DNA of 64,000 nucleotides, taken from positions 441,605,279-441,669,278 of the forward strand of contig NC_134354.1 in NCBI RefSeq assembly GCF_048569485.1, read 5' to 3'. Source of the stretch: Anomaloglossus baeobatrachus (lineage: Eukaryota > Chordata > Amphibia > Anura > Aromobatidae). Positions 32,640-44,091 of this stretch are shown one piece after another. A program made the position numbers and the translations under genes. Under the pieces are notes generated by a model that was not told the origin of the DNA, did no database searches, and was given only the letters and a program-made list of their open reading frames with translations. Within the stretch, counting starts at the first letter, position 1. Every line of letters starts with the position of its first letter.

Positions 32640-34340
32640 ACAGATACACAGACAGAGACAGATGGGGAAAGAGACAGACAAACAGACGGGGATAGAGAAA
32701 GCCCTGGAAAGAGACAGCCATAGAAAGAGACAGACCTGGAAAGAGACAGACCCGGAAAGAGACAGATGGGCAAAGAGACAGCCCTGGAAAGAGACAGACG
32801 GGGAAAGAGACAGACGGGGAAAGAGACAGCCCTGGAAAGAGACAGATGGGGAAAGAGACAGATGGGGAAAGAGACAGATGGGGAAAGAGACAGATGGGGA
32901 AAGAGACAGACGGGGAAAGAGACAGACGGGGAAAGAGACAGACGGGGAAAGAGACAGACGGGGAAAGAGACAGACGGGGAAAGAGACAGACGGGGAAAGA
33001 GACAGACGGGGAAAGAGACAGACGGGGAAAGAGACAGACGGGGAAAGAGACAGACGAGGAAAGAGTCAGACGGGGAAAGAGTCAGACGGGGAAAGAGTCA
33101 GACGGGCAAAGAGTCAGACGGGCAAAGAGTCAGACGGGCAAAGAGTCAGACGGGCAAAGAGTCAGACGGGCAAAGAGACAGCCCTGGAAAGAGACAGACG
33201 GGGAAAGAGACAGACGGGGAAAGAGACAGACGGGGAAAGAGACAAACGGGGAAAGAGTCAGATGGGCAAAGAGTCAGATGGGCAAAGAGTCAGACGGGCA
33301 AAGAGTCAGACGGGCAAAGAGTCAGACGGGCAAAGAGTCAGACGGGCAAAGAGTCAGACGGGCAAAGAGACAGCCCTGGAAAGAGACAGACGGGGAAAGA
33401 GACAGACGGGGAAAGAGACAAACGGGGAAAGAGACAAACGGGGAAAGAGACAGACGGGGAAAGAGTCAGATGGGCAAAGAGACAAACGGGGAAAGAGACA
33501 GATGGGGAAAGAGACAGACGGGGAAAGAGACAGACGGGGAAAGAGACAGATGGGGAAAGAGACAGACGGGGAAAGAGACAGACGGGGAAAGAGACAGACG
33601 GGGAAAGAGACAGACGGGGAAAGAGACAGACGGGGAAAGAGACAGACGGGGAAAGAGACAGACGGGGAAAGAGACAGACGGGGAAAGAGACAGACGGGGA
33701 AAGAGACAGACGGGGAAAGAGACAGACGGGGAAAGAGACAGACGGGGAAAGAGTCAGATGGGCAAAGAGACAAACGGGGAAAGAGACAGACGGGGAAAGA
33801 GACAGACGGGGAAAGAGTCAGATGGGCAAAGAGACAGCCCTGGAAAGAGACAGCCCTGGAAAGAGACAGACGGGGAAAGAGACAGACGGGGAAAGAGACA
33901 GACGGGGAAAGAGACAGACGGGGAAAGAGACAGACGGGGAAAGAGACAGACGGGGAAAGAGACAGCCCTGGAAAGAGACAGCCCTGGAAAGAGACAGCCC
34001 TGGAAAGAGACAGATGGGGAAAGAGACAGATGGGGAAAGAGACAGATGGGGAAAGAGACAGAAGGGGAAAGAAACAGACGGGGAAAGAGACAGCCCGGGA
34101 AAGAGACAGCCCTGGAAAGAGACAGCCCTGGAAAGAGACAGATGGGGAAAGAGACAGATGGGGAAAGAGACAGAAGGGGAAAGAGACAGATGGGGAAAGA
34201 GACGGATGGGGAAAGAGACAGACGGGGAAAGAGACAGACGGGGAAAGAGACAGACGGGGAAAGAGACAGACGGGGAAAGAGACAGACGGGGAAAGAGACA
34301 GACGGGGAAAGAGACAGACGGGGAAAGAGACAGACACACA
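32640..34340. repeat. 16 bp purine minisatellite (GGGGAAAGAGACAGAC)
   Basis: About 105 units, almost pure, with variants GGGCAAAGAGTCAGAC and CCTGGAAAGAGACAGC in clustered blocks. Because 16 is not a multiple of 3 and no unit contains a stop, all three plus frames stay open for about 500-600 codons. Confidence 0.95.
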
Positions 34341-34550
34341 CATAGAGACAGACACAGAGATAGAGAGAGACAGACAGACACAGAGATGGAGACCGATAGA
34401 TTGATACAAATACAGACATAGATAGAAATAGTCAGACAGAGACATAGAGACAGACAGACAAGGAAAGAGACAGACAGAGAGATAGACAGAGACTGGGAGA
34501 GAGACAAAGAGACAGTTACTATCCCGGGCAATGCCCGGGTACTACAGCTA

Positions 34551-34551
<1 letters not shown>

Positions 34552-34590
<39 letters not shown>
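34552..34590. repeat. (TA)n microsatellite
   Basis: A TA run right after the Helitron 3' end. Confidence 0.9.
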
Positions 34591-34593
<3 letters not shown>

Positions 34594-35700
34594 ACGCCCT
34601 GGCCTATAAGGTTGTCACAGGGTATTCTGCAATCTGCCCTTCTGCACAGTATCTGCATCCTCCTTGGTTATGGATCCCTGTTCTTTGGTGTTGCTAAGAT
34701 CAGAGCCAGTCAAAACCCTAGGAACACTTTGCACCACACCCTCCAGACAAACCATTGGGGGGGCTGAAGGGAATAGGGCTGGCCACTTTGGGAGTTGGTA
34801 AGGGGAAAGTGAAAAGTGACAGGAGAAGTGAAAAAGGAGTGGAAGGAGTAGGAGTGTGGAGTGGTGACTCTCAGAGGGAGAAGTCACCGGTTTAGAGCAG
34901 GGCTCCTGAAGACTACTGGGGGCAGACGTTGGTCTGGGCCTGGTAGGAGCTAGAACCCCGGTCGCAAAGGATCGTGTCAAGGGGCACGGACTGCTGAGGA
35001 GGGCAGCCAGCGGCCTTGAGCCTCTCCGAGCAGGGACCAGGGCACGACGGGGTATGTGGACCCTAGGCCGGGAAGTAGCTTCAAGCGTCCTGGTAATTTT
35101 CCCGATGGGGGTGAAGTCTTCAAGATTCATCCCTCACCCACTCCAAAATCAGGATACTAGCGCAACGAGGGGATAGGACTTTTCCCAAAACACAGTCCAT
35201 CAAATCCCAAGGAGTGAACCCTGAGAGCAAGCTCACTCCGTTAGCCATACGGGTGAGCGGAACCAGATTAGTTCCACACTATAGAGTCCAAACAGTGAAG
35301 AAGGTGCCACAGAAAAGGCCACAGTTTAACAAGCAACACCAAGGGCTCGGATCCAAGCGTGCTCCCTCCTTGCTGCAGCGGTGCTCAGAATTCTGGTTTA
35401 CAAGCTGTCAGTGTCAGTATTCTTGGACTGAGTGAGTATGCAGAAACCCTTTCCTTTCCCAACCGCACCCCTTCGCTATCATCACTGGGCCCCGGGGCAC
35501 AACCCCCTACCCACGGAGGGGTTAGACACCTTGCTGCCATACCACCGCCACCGTGCTCCCCAACAGCAGTGGTGATACTCTATCTTACCACGCACCGTGG
35601 GTGGCGTCACGAACTTCCAAATCCCCTGTACATATCTCCCTCTTCACTTCGAGTGTCCGTGCGACCCCCGAAAAAAATTTTTTTTTTTTTTTTACACATT
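34590..35700. mobile_element. LTR-like repeat (TGTGACGCCCTGG start)
   Basis: The start TGTGACGCCCTGGCCTATAA, the general layout and GGTGGCGTCACGAAC near 35600 recall family L LTRs and other long anuran solo LTRs. The right end and target duplication are not clear. Confidence 0.45.
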
Positions 35701-36060
35701 CATTAAATCCGCTGTATTTTCGGAGGGGGAGGGGGGAGAGGCGCACCTTTATTTATTTGTATCCGCGTCAATTAAGACGCGAATGCAGACAAACTGTGGC
35801 GGCCGGGCACAGAGAGCTGATTGACCCCGGAACTGCCGGCGCCTGCACTTCCGGGGTCACAAGCGCGCCAATCAGCTCCTTCCTCTGTCCTGCGTCCAAT
35901 GCTGTGTGGGTTTCACATGCAGAGCTCACAGCAGGACGCCGCAGAGGACGCCGCGATGGAAGCCGGTGTCAGAAGAGGATACTCACGTGAGCCAGGAAGA
36001 TGACGGCGGGCCCTGGAGCAGGTAAGTGCTCGCAGAGCTGAAGATTCATAAGGAGCGTGG
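35700..36060. other. GC-rich unassigned sequence
   Basis: Contains GAGCTGATTG..CAATCAGCTC (35814-35878) and CTTCCGGGGTCAC-type motifs typical of anuran repeats; no gene recognised. Confidence 0.3.
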
Positions 36061-36079
36061 GGGTGTCTCTAATGCAGAC

Positions 36080-37880
36080 TGGAGATCTGCGTATGGGGTG
36101 GGAGGAGAGAGGCTGATACTGGGGGAGACTTGGGGGAAGAGAAGCGGATACTGGGGGAGGCTGGGAGGAGAGAGTCTGATGCTGGGGGAGGCTGGGAGGG
36201 GGGAGGCTGATGTTGTGGAAGGCTGGGATTGGGGGAGGCTGATGCTGGGGGAGGCTGGGAGGAGGGAGGCTGATGCTGAGAGAGGCTGATGCTGGGGGAG
36301 GCTGGATGGGGGGAGGCTGATGCTGGGGGAGGCTGGGAGGAGGGAGGCTGATGCTGAGGGAGGCTGATGCTGGGGGAGGCTGGGAGGAGAGAGGCTGATG
36401 CTGGGGGAGGCTGGTGCTGGGGGAGGCTGATGCTGGGGGAGGCTGAGAGGAGGGAGGCTGATGCTGGGGGAGGCTGGGAGGAGGGAGGCTGATGCTGAGG
36501 GAGTCTGGGAGGGGGGAGGCTGGGAGGAGAGAGGCTGATGCTGTGGGGAGGCTGGGAGGAAAGAGGCTGATGCTGAGGGAGGCTGATGCTGGAAGAAGCT
36601 GATGCTTCGGGAGGCTCGGAGCAGAGAGGCTGATGCTGAGGGAGGCTGATGCTGGGGGAGGCTGGGAGGAGAGAGGCTGATGCTGGGGGAGGCTGGGAGG
36701 AAAGAGGCTGATGCTGGGGGAGGCTGATGCTGGGAGAGGCTAATGCTTCGGGAGGCTGATGCTGGGGGAGACTGGGAAGAGACAGGCTGATGCTGGGGGA
36801 GGCTAGGAGGGGGGAGGCTGATGCTGGGGGAGGCTGATGCCGGGGGAGGCTGGGAGGAGGGAGGCTGATGCTGAGGGAGGCTGATGCTGGGGGAGGCTGG
36901 GAGGAGAGAGGCTGATGCTGGGGGAGGCTGATGCTGGGGGAGGCTGATGCTGGGGGAGGCTGGGAGGGGGGAGGCTGGGAGGAGGGAGGCTGATGCTGAG
37001 GGAGGCTGGGAGGAGAGAAGCTGGTGCTGGGGGAGGCTGATGCTGGGGGAGGCTGATGCTGGGGGAGGCTGTGAGGGGGGAGGCTGGGAGGGAGGAGGCT
37101 GATGCTGGGGGAGGCTGGGAGGGTGGAGGCTGATGCTGGGGGGGCTGATGCTGGGGGAGGCTGGGAGGAGTGAGGCTGATGCTGGGGGAGGCTTGGAGGA
37201 GTGAGGCTGATGCTGGGGGCAGAGAGGCTGATGCTGGGGGCAGAGAGGCTGATGCTGAGGGAAGCTGGGGCAGAGAGGCTGATGCTGGGGAACGCTGGGG
37301 GAGAGAGGCTGATGCTGGGGGAAGCTGGGGGAGAGAGGCTGATGCTGGGGGAAGCTGGGGGAGAGAGGCTGATGCTAGGGGACGCTGGGGGAGAGAGGCT
37401 GAAGCTGGGGGACGCTGGGGGGAGAGAGGCTGAAGCTGGGGGATGCTGGGGGGAGAGAGGTTGATGCTGGGGGATGCTGGGGGGAGAGAGGTTGATGCTG
37501 GGGGACGCTGGGGGGAGAGAGGTTGATGCTGGGGGGGCTGGTGGGAGAGATGCTGATGCTGGGGGAGGCTGATACTGGGAGAGGCTGTGAGGGGGGAGGC
37601 TGGGAGGAGTGAGGCTGATGCTGGGGGAGGCTGGGAGAAGAGAGGCTGATGCTGGGGGCAGAGAGGCTGATGCTGGGGGCAGAGAGGCTGATGCTGGGGG
37701 AAGCTGGGGGAGAGAGGCTGATGCTGGGGGAGGCTGGGGGGAGAGAGGCTGAAGCTGGGGGACGCTGGGGGGAGAGAGGTTGATACTGGGGGGGCTGGGG
37801 GGAGAGAGACTGATGCTGGGGGAGAGGCTGCTGGTGAAGGCGGGGGAGAGCGGCTGCTGCTGGGGGAATGGGAGAGAGGG
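36080..37880. repeat. G-rich minisatellite (GGGGGAGGCTGATGCT)
   Basis: Irregular units of about 12-40 bp built from GGCTGATGCTGGGGGA and GGCTGGGAGGAGAGA. Strong G/C strand bias. Minus-strand frames of 611 and 410 residues rich in Ser, Pro, Gln and His are artefacts. Confidence 0.92.
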
Positions 37881-38063
37881 GTCAATCCTAGAGACAGAGG
37901 ACAAGGGTTGAGGGATAGTGCAATGACAAAATCGATGGCGGGGGAGTGTAAGGACTCAGAATGAGAGGGGGGCAGCATTGGGAGCTCATTATGGAGAAGG
38001 GGCAGCATGTGTGGGCTCAGTATGGAGTGGAGCAATGTAGGGGAGTCAATATCAAGAGTGGGG

Positions 38064-38067
<4 letters not shown>

Positions 38068-38097
<30 letters not shown>
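38068..38097. repeat. (GT)n microsatellite
   Basis: About 14 GT units. Confidence 0.9.
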
Positions 38098-38098
<1 letters not shown>

Positions 38099-38204
38099 AG
38101 GGGTGTCTCAGCATAAGCGTTAGTGTGGTGGTCTTAGTATGATGAATGGGGCAGCATGGAGGTGTCATTATGAAAAAGAGGAAGGCAGCATTAGGAGCTC
38201 ATGG

Positions 38205-38785
38205 AGAGGGGCAGCATGCATGGGACATTGTGAGGAGGGGGCAGCATGCATGGGACACTGTGAGGAGGGGGCAGCATGCATGGGACATTGGGAGGAGGGG
38301 GCAGCATGCATGGGAAACTGTGAGGAGGGAGCAGCATGCATGGGACATTGTGAGGAGGGGGCAGCATGCATGGGACACTGTGAGGAGGGGGCAGCATGCA
38401 TGGGACATTGGGAGGAGGGGGCAGCATGCATGGGACATTGTGAGGAGGGGGCAGCATGCATGGGACATTGTGAGGAGGGGGCAGCAAGCATGGGACATTG
38501 TGAGGAGGGGGCAGCAAGCATGGGACACTGTGAGGAGGGGGCAGCAAGCATGGGACATTGTGAGGAGGGGGCAGCATGCATGGGACATTGTGAGGAGGGG
38601 GCAGCAAGCATGGGACACTGTGAGGAGGGGGCAGCAAGCATGGGACATTGTGAGGAGGGGGCAGCAAGCATGGGACATTGTGAGGAGGGGCAGCATGCAT
38701 GGGACATTGTGAGGAGGGGGCAGCAAGCATGGGACATTGTGAGGAGGGGGCAGCATGCATGGGACATTGTGAGGAGGGGGCAGCA
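38205..38785. repeat. 30 bp minisatellite (GGGACATTGTGAGGAGGGGG)
   Basis: About 19 units, the rest of each unit being CAGCATGCAT or CAGCAAGCAT. The 30 bp period gives open ten-residue-repeat frames on both strands; not a gene. Confidence 0.94.
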
Positions 38786-39319
38786 TGATGTGAGGTCAAT
38801 GTGCAGATCATATTTCATAATTGAGGAAGGTGTGGTGGGTATAATTTATAAAGGAGGGCAGTGTGTAGTTTTTTAGGGGCAGTGTGACAGTCACAGTATA
38901 TAAGTGGGGACGGTGTGGTGGAAATATTTTATACTCATGCTATGTTTTGATGTCATGGGGGGGGGGGTTAGTGCCCTTCGTTTCTCATTGATACTTTTTC
39001 AAGTGTTTTACAGAGTAGATCTGCCTTAAACAGATGTCGTGTGCGAAAACTCAGTGTTATGTTGTCACTAAGGGGCGCGACCACTTAAAGTGCCTAGGGC
39101 AGCACGAAGGCAAAATACAGCCCTGACTGTATATGAAAAAAGCACACATCAGTGTCTTTAGGTGTAGGAGCTCGACCAACATTTTACACACGACGGTCCA
39201 GCTAATCTGTGTAACCTCACCCCTACTTATAGGCAGCTTGCTAACAATGCACAGTGTACACAGGAAGCTGCTAATCATGAGTTTGGGCGGGGTTCTAGGG
39301 TTCTAAAAAAAGGTGAATG

Positions 39320-39475
39320 AGCTGCTATATCTACAGCAGAGAAAAGAGGGATTCTATCAAAATTGTACCAAACAGTCCAGTAAGTGATACATCACTGGAA
39401 TCAGAATCTCAGCCGCTACATCATGCTGCTTTCAGATTACATATCAAAAACCTGCTGACAGATTCCCTTTAATAG
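39320..39475. repeat. Fragment with GACAGATTCCCTTTAA end
   Basis: The end resembles the terminus of the TTAA-type MITEs (also at 53885-53912). The other end is missing. Confidence 0.4.
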
Positions 39476-39738
39476 AGTACCAGCATGTCAAACAAGAGTG
39501 TATTTATTGGACCTCAAGCTCCCAAGACAACCCATTGGTACTCCATAGTAATTTTGTCCTTTGTCTTAACCTCTAACTAGTAATGGGAGAATCCAAACTG
39601 TAAAGTCGTGGTCTGTACTGGACACATAGTCTCCATGCATGGACCCAGATTACGGACTGCTCAGGAAAATCCGTATTACTGTTTGGGTTTGGCGACCTGA
39701 GTAATGGGCTAGTAGGCTGCAAAAGGAAGCAAAAGGTG

Positions 39739-40382
39739 GATTAAAGCAGAACAATTATACTTACCGAGTTTTCACGGCTGTCACACTGCTTCCAGGTCCA
39801 GGAAGAGGAATAAACACGAGGACCACAAAGACCCGCCCGTGTTGCACACATCAATCAGAGTGCGGTGCATTTCTGCAACTTTGATTGAGATATTTAATCA
39901 ACTAAGCATCCAATCTTTCTATAACAGGTATGCCTGGATTCTGCATCTTACTGCCTGTATGGCACTGCCTTTACCTCATATAGCAAACTCTTGCTAGTTA
40001 GTCCTCTTTAAATAATTTAAAAATCCTGTGTGGGCCCCTTCATATTTGATACACAGCCAAGATAAAGCACATAAAGGGGCTGTAGCCTCCAGCTGTCTGC
40101 TTTATTTGCTATGGGTATCAAAATATGGGAACCCTATGCCATTTTTCCAATTATTTATTTATTTTTACACTTTGGGGACCCAGACAGCTAGTATGAGGGC
40201 AATTAATCACAGACGCCAGCACAGAGGGTGGGGGTGGAGTCTGACTGCAACCAATCACAGATGCTGTCACAGAGGGTAGGTGGGGGAAGCAGTGAATATT
40301 CATATGATTTAATGAGCAGACCCGGAAACAGTGTGACAGCTGTGCGGAAACTCGGTAAGTATAATTGTTCTGCTTTAATCCT
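39739..40382. mobile_element. Inverted-repeat element containing family F sequence
   Basis: GGATTAAAGCAGAACAATTA (39739 on) returns as TAATTGTTCTGCTTTAATCC ending near 40382: a perfect terminal inverted repeat of about 30 bp. The interior holds GACTGCAACCAATCACAGA and the GATACACAGCCAAGATAAAG block of family F. Confidence 0.75.
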
Positions 40383-40429
40383 CATTTTGACTCCTTTTGC
40401 AGTCCCCTAGCCCTTTTAGACGTATATGT

Positions 40430-40735
40430 GGTTCAGGGTCTGGCCTCAAGTTCAGGTCAACTCCAATCCAGAGTTGGCCGTTTTTTTGTAAGTCTGTACT
40501 GACCCGGCGAATCTGCAGGTTCGCCCATCTGTACCTCTAACTTTTGTCAAATTATACTCCCGATTTTGAGAGTCTTACAGTCCTTTCTATCACGATATAA
40601 TTTTCCATTCATCTATATTTTGAATTACACCCAGCTTAGTTCCAGGTGATAGCTACAAAATTGTGACCCCATGACATATACAGTATATTACCATTACATA
40701 TATGTTGTGTTATTGAGTATGAAGTCGTTATTTAC
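40430..40735. other. upk3b last intron, donor-side sequence
   Basis: No repeat recognised beyond short debris; leads to the donor of exon 5. Confidence 0.4.
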
Positions 40736-40865
40736 CTTCCTACAATAAAAGTCCCAATTAGACAAACCAGAAAGGTAGCCAGTAGGACTGAAAGGATGGA
40801 GGTAATGACAATCATTCCACCGCTCCGTCTTCCTGGCCACGTATCAAGTACTGATGACGACTTTC
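40736..40865 (-). CDS. upk3b: upk3b exon 5: juxtamembrane signature and transmembrane helix
   Basis: This 130 bp exon has acceptor AAACAG above 40865 and donor GTAAAT below 40736. It reads GKSSSVLDTWPGRRSGG, then the membrane segment MIVITSILSVLLATFLVCLI followed by GTFIVG. DTWPGRRSGGMIVITSIL is almost letter-for-letter the juxtamembrane motif shared by UPK3A and UPK3B in all vertebrates I recall, so this exon alone identifies the gene. The helix is about 22-25 residues and makes the protein single-pass type I. Two bases are carried to the last exon, forming an arginine codon. Confidence 0.93.
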
Positions 40866-40869
40866 CTGT

Positions 40870-41497
40870 TTAGCACAGAAAGATTACAAAAGTGATTGTG
40901 AGTATATATGTTTTTGCTAGAAATCACATTAATAAAGCAAAATATGAATGGTGTACTGTGCAGACATCTCTGGATCTCCATTATCTAAAGAAAATGTGGT
41001 GTCTTCACCTCTGATTGTTCACTCCAGAAAAGAGCATGTAAATTAGGGAGTTGGCAGTCTATGCCATCAGCTCTCTAAACTGTAATTTTAGGGAGCTCAG
41101 GGTGTTAGCACAATGTTTTTATTTTTTATTAGCGAGATCCACATGCAAATTGTCTCCTCTTTAAAGAGCTGATTAGGGAAGACGAGGACCCCCATTATCC
41201 TGATAGGTGGGAGTCCTATAAGTAGAACTTGGACCTGTAAGAAGGTTCAGTGATTTAATATGGCAGTGTGGCCCTATGCCCAGAAAAGGTTGGGCAAACT
41301 TGCATTAAGGAGTCTATAAAATATAAATATGTCTAGACACAGGAGAAGATTTTCTTGATGAGACGGCTGGAAGTCTATTTAAAATAACTATATCCTATGT
41401 CATATGTAAAAGCATTTCAGTGCTAATAGTGTGTGGTTGTTGCGGCATTATAATTGGGTTTTGTAAGTATACCATGTGCGGATGTTTTTTATATAGA
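40870..41497. other. upk3b intron, no recognised element
   Basis: Single-copy-looking intron between exon 5 and the Tc1 element. Confidence 0.4.
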
Positions 41498-41899
41498 TAC
41501 TGTACAGACCAAAAGTTTGGACACATCTCATTCAAAGAGTTTTCTTTATTTTCATGACTCTGAAAATTGTAGATTCACATTGAAGGCATCCAAACTATGA
41601 ATTAACACATGTGGAATGAAATACTTAACAAAAAAATGTGAAACAACTGAAAATATGTCTTATATTCTAGGTTGTTCAAAGTAGCCACCTTTTGCTTTGA
41701 TTACTGCTTTGCACACTCTTGGCATTCTGTTGATGAGCTTCAAGAGGTAGTCACCGGAAATGGTTTTCACTTCACAGGTGTGCCATGTCAGGTTTAATAA
41801 GTAGGATTCCTTGCTTTATAAATGGGGTTGGGACCATCAGTTGTGTTGTGTAGAAATCTGGTGGATACACAGCTGATAGTCCTACTGAATAGACTGTAA

Positions 41900-42460
41900 A
41901 GGCTGCTTTACATGGTACGACCGATTGTGCGATTTCACAATCGATCGTACCCGCCCCCGTCCTTTTTGCGTCACGGGCAAATCGCTGCCCGTGTCGCACA
42001 AAGTCAGTAACCCCCGTCACACATACTTACCTCTCCTGCGACCTTGCTGTGGGCGGTGAACGTCCACTTCCTGGAGTGGGAGGGATGTTCGGCGTCACAG
42101 CGACATCACACGGCCGCCGGCCAATGGAAGCGGAGGGGCGGAGATGAGCGGGACGTAAACATCCCGTCCACCTCCTTCCTTCACATAGCCGGCGGCGGCC
42201 GCGTGACGCAGGTGAGCTGCTGTTCATCGTTCCCGGGGTGTCACACGGAGCGACGTGTGCTACCCCGGAAACGATGAACAACTAAATTAAACGATATTAT
42301 GGAACCTAGCGAGCAGTACACGACTCACGATTTGTGAGCGATACTGCGTCGCTAGGAGGTGTCACACAGGCCGGCATCGCCAGCGATGCCGGATGTGCGT
42401 CACAAAAACCGTGACCCCGACGATCTATCGCACGATAGATTGTCTGGTGTAAAGCAGCCT
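41900..42460. mobile_element. MITE family H copy 3, nested in Tc1
   Basis: Ends AGGCTGCTTTACATGG and TGTAAAGCAGCCT; the junctions are CTG-TAA-A.. and ..T-TTA-GAATT. The uninterrupted Tc1 consensus (from memory) reads CTGTTAGAATT here, so the target was TTA. Confidence 0.85.
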
Positions 42461-42474
42461 TTAGAATTTGTAGT

Positions 42475-43513
42475 AGGGCAAGAAAAAAGCAGCTAAATAA
42501 AGAAAAATGAGTGGCCATCATTACTTTAAGAAATGAAGGCCAGTCAGTCCGAAAAATTAGGAAAACTTTGAAAGTGTCCCCAAGTGCAGTGGCAAAAACC
42601 ATCAAATGCTGCAAAGAAACTGGCTCACATGAGGACCGCCCCAGAAAAGTAGGACCAAGAGTCACCTCTGCTGGAGGATAAGTTTATCCGAGTCACCAGC
42701 CTCAGAAATCACAAGTTAACAGCAGCTAAGATTAGAGACCAGGTCAATGCCACACAGAGTTCTAGCAGCAGACACATCTCTAGAACAACTGTTAAGAGGA
42801 GACTTTGTGCAGCAGGCCTTCATGCTAAAATAGCTGCTAGAAAACCACTGCTTAGGACAGGCAACAAGCAGAAGAGACTTTTTTGGGCTAAAGAACACAA
42901 GGAATGGACATTAGACCAGTGGAAATCTCTACTTTGGTCTGATGAGTTCAAATTTGAGATCTTTGGATCCAGCCACCATGTCTTTGTGCAACACAGAAAA
43001 GGTGAATGGATGGACTCTTCATGGCTGGTTCCTGTCGTGAAGCATGGAGGAGGAGGTGTGATGGTGTGGGGGTGCTTTGCTGGTGACACTGTTGGGGATT
43101 TATTCAAAATTAAAGGCATACAGAACCAGCATGGCTACCACAGCATCTTGCAGCGGCATGCTATTCGATCCGGTTTGTGTTTAGCTGTACCATCATTTAT
43201 TTTTCAACAGGAGAATGACCCCAAACACACCTCCAGGTTGTGTAAGGGCTATTTGAATAAGAAGGGGTGCTACGCCAGATGACCTGGCCTCCAGTCACCA
43301 GACCTGAACCCAATCGAGATGGTTTGGGGTGAGCTGGACCGCAGAGTGAAGGCAAAAGGGCCAACAAGTGCTAAGCATCTCTGGGGACTCCTTCAAGACT
43401 GTTGGAAGACCATTTCCGGTGACTACCTCTTGAAGCTCATCAAGAGAATGCCAAGAGTGTGCAAAGCAGTAATCAAAGCAAAAGGTGGCTACTTTGAAGA
43501 ACCTAGAATATAA
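42475..43513 (+). pseudogene. TcB transposase pseudogene (nearly full length)
   Basis: It follows the Tc1 transposase from the expected start, where ATG has become AGG (42475), through VRKIRKTLKVSPSAVAKTIK (helix-turn-helix) and the first catalytic region LWSDEFKFEIF, then KHGGGGVMVWGCFAG, FQQENDPKHTS (second aspartate changed to Glu) and SPDLNPIEMVWGELDRRV, to a stop at 43513. Short deletions near 43265-43300 (about KESD, and before SPDL) break the frame; another indel lies near 42650-42665. It cannot make an active enzyme. Confidence 0.85.
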
Positions 43514-43673
43514 GACATATTTTCAGTTGTTTCACACTTTTTTGTTAAGTATTTCATTCCACATGTGTTAATTCATAGTTTTGATGCCTTCAATGTGAAT
43601 CTACAATTTTCAGAGTCATGAAAATAAAGAAAACTTTTTGAATGAGAAGGTGTTTCCCAACTTTTGGTCTGTA

Positions 43674-43675
<2 letters not shown>

Positions 43676-43737
<62 letters not shown>
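43676..43737. repeat. (TA)n microsatellite
   Basis: A TA run abutting the Tc1 right end. Confidence 0.92.
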
Positions 43738-43738
<1 letters not shown>

Positions 43739-43739
43739 C

Positions 43740-43960
43740 TCCCACTGGCGGGACATAAAAAGAGCTTCTGTGTAAGAACAATATATGGGCCCTTTGCAGC
43801 CTAAAGGCTCATCAAAATGCACAATTCTACCTGCTTTGAAGGTTGCAATGGGCCCCCGTAATCTCTTTGGCCCCTGTGCGGCTGCAGAGGTTGCACCAAT
43901 GATATGTCGGCCCTGAATACATCCTACAGGAAGCTGAGATATATGCCACTTTATAGGCAG
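43740..43960. repeat. Repeat with ATATGGGCCCTTTGCAGCC, copy 1
   Basis: Shares AGAACAATATATGGGCCCTT and TTGCACCAA.GAT.TG blocks with 44320-44510. Confidence 0.5.
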
Positions 43961-44091
43961 CCACACATGTTAAAAATGGTTTACCAGTGAATGTGTCAAA
44001 CATAGCGTTCTAATGTGATGTGAAAGGAGTCTTACATTAAATATAATTTTTTATTTATTTTTTTTTTTTAAATATACATATTTTGCATTAC

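Larger units (their letters stand above)
32293..34551 (+). mobile_element. Non-autonomous Helitron, family B copy
   Basis: Begins TTTAATATATAAAG directly after the CTAG of Helitron A2. It contains GTATGTCCGCTAAAGGAATC and CGAAATTTTGCACAGACGCC, the purine array, and ends CCCGGGCAATGCCCGGG, TACTACAG, CTAG (34548-34551) followed by T. The minus-strand copy at 1884-3727 shares both ends. No genes. Confidence 0.85.
41500..43675 (+). mobile_element. Tc1-like element, family TcB copy 3, split by MITE H3
   Basis: Inverted ends of about 265 bp: 41500-41770 and 43411-43675 are complements, including the last 30 or so codons of the transposase, which therefore appear in antisense at the left end. TA precedes the left end. 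A 561 bp MITE (41900-42460) lies in the leader. The transposase is on the plus strand and broken. Confidence 0.88.

Noticed and set aside
27085-34340. Regularly spaced repeats suggesting a CRISPR array
   Set aside because: Units are contiguous tandem repeats without unique spacers, in vertebrate DNA.
32587-34421. Three overlapping open frames of 605, 551 and 499 residues rich in Lys, Glu, Arg and Gly
   Set aside because: They come from a stop-free 16 bp repeat read in all three frames; the minus strand is open too.
36069-38035. Minus-strand frames of 611 and 410 residues rich in Ser, Pro, His and Gln
   Set aside because: Low-complexity translation of the G-rich minisatellite; no domain, no codon logic.
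38139-38876. Frames of 245, 216 and 206 residues with ten-residue repeats such as GHCEEGAACM
   Set aside because: Period 30 bp keeps several frames open on both strands.
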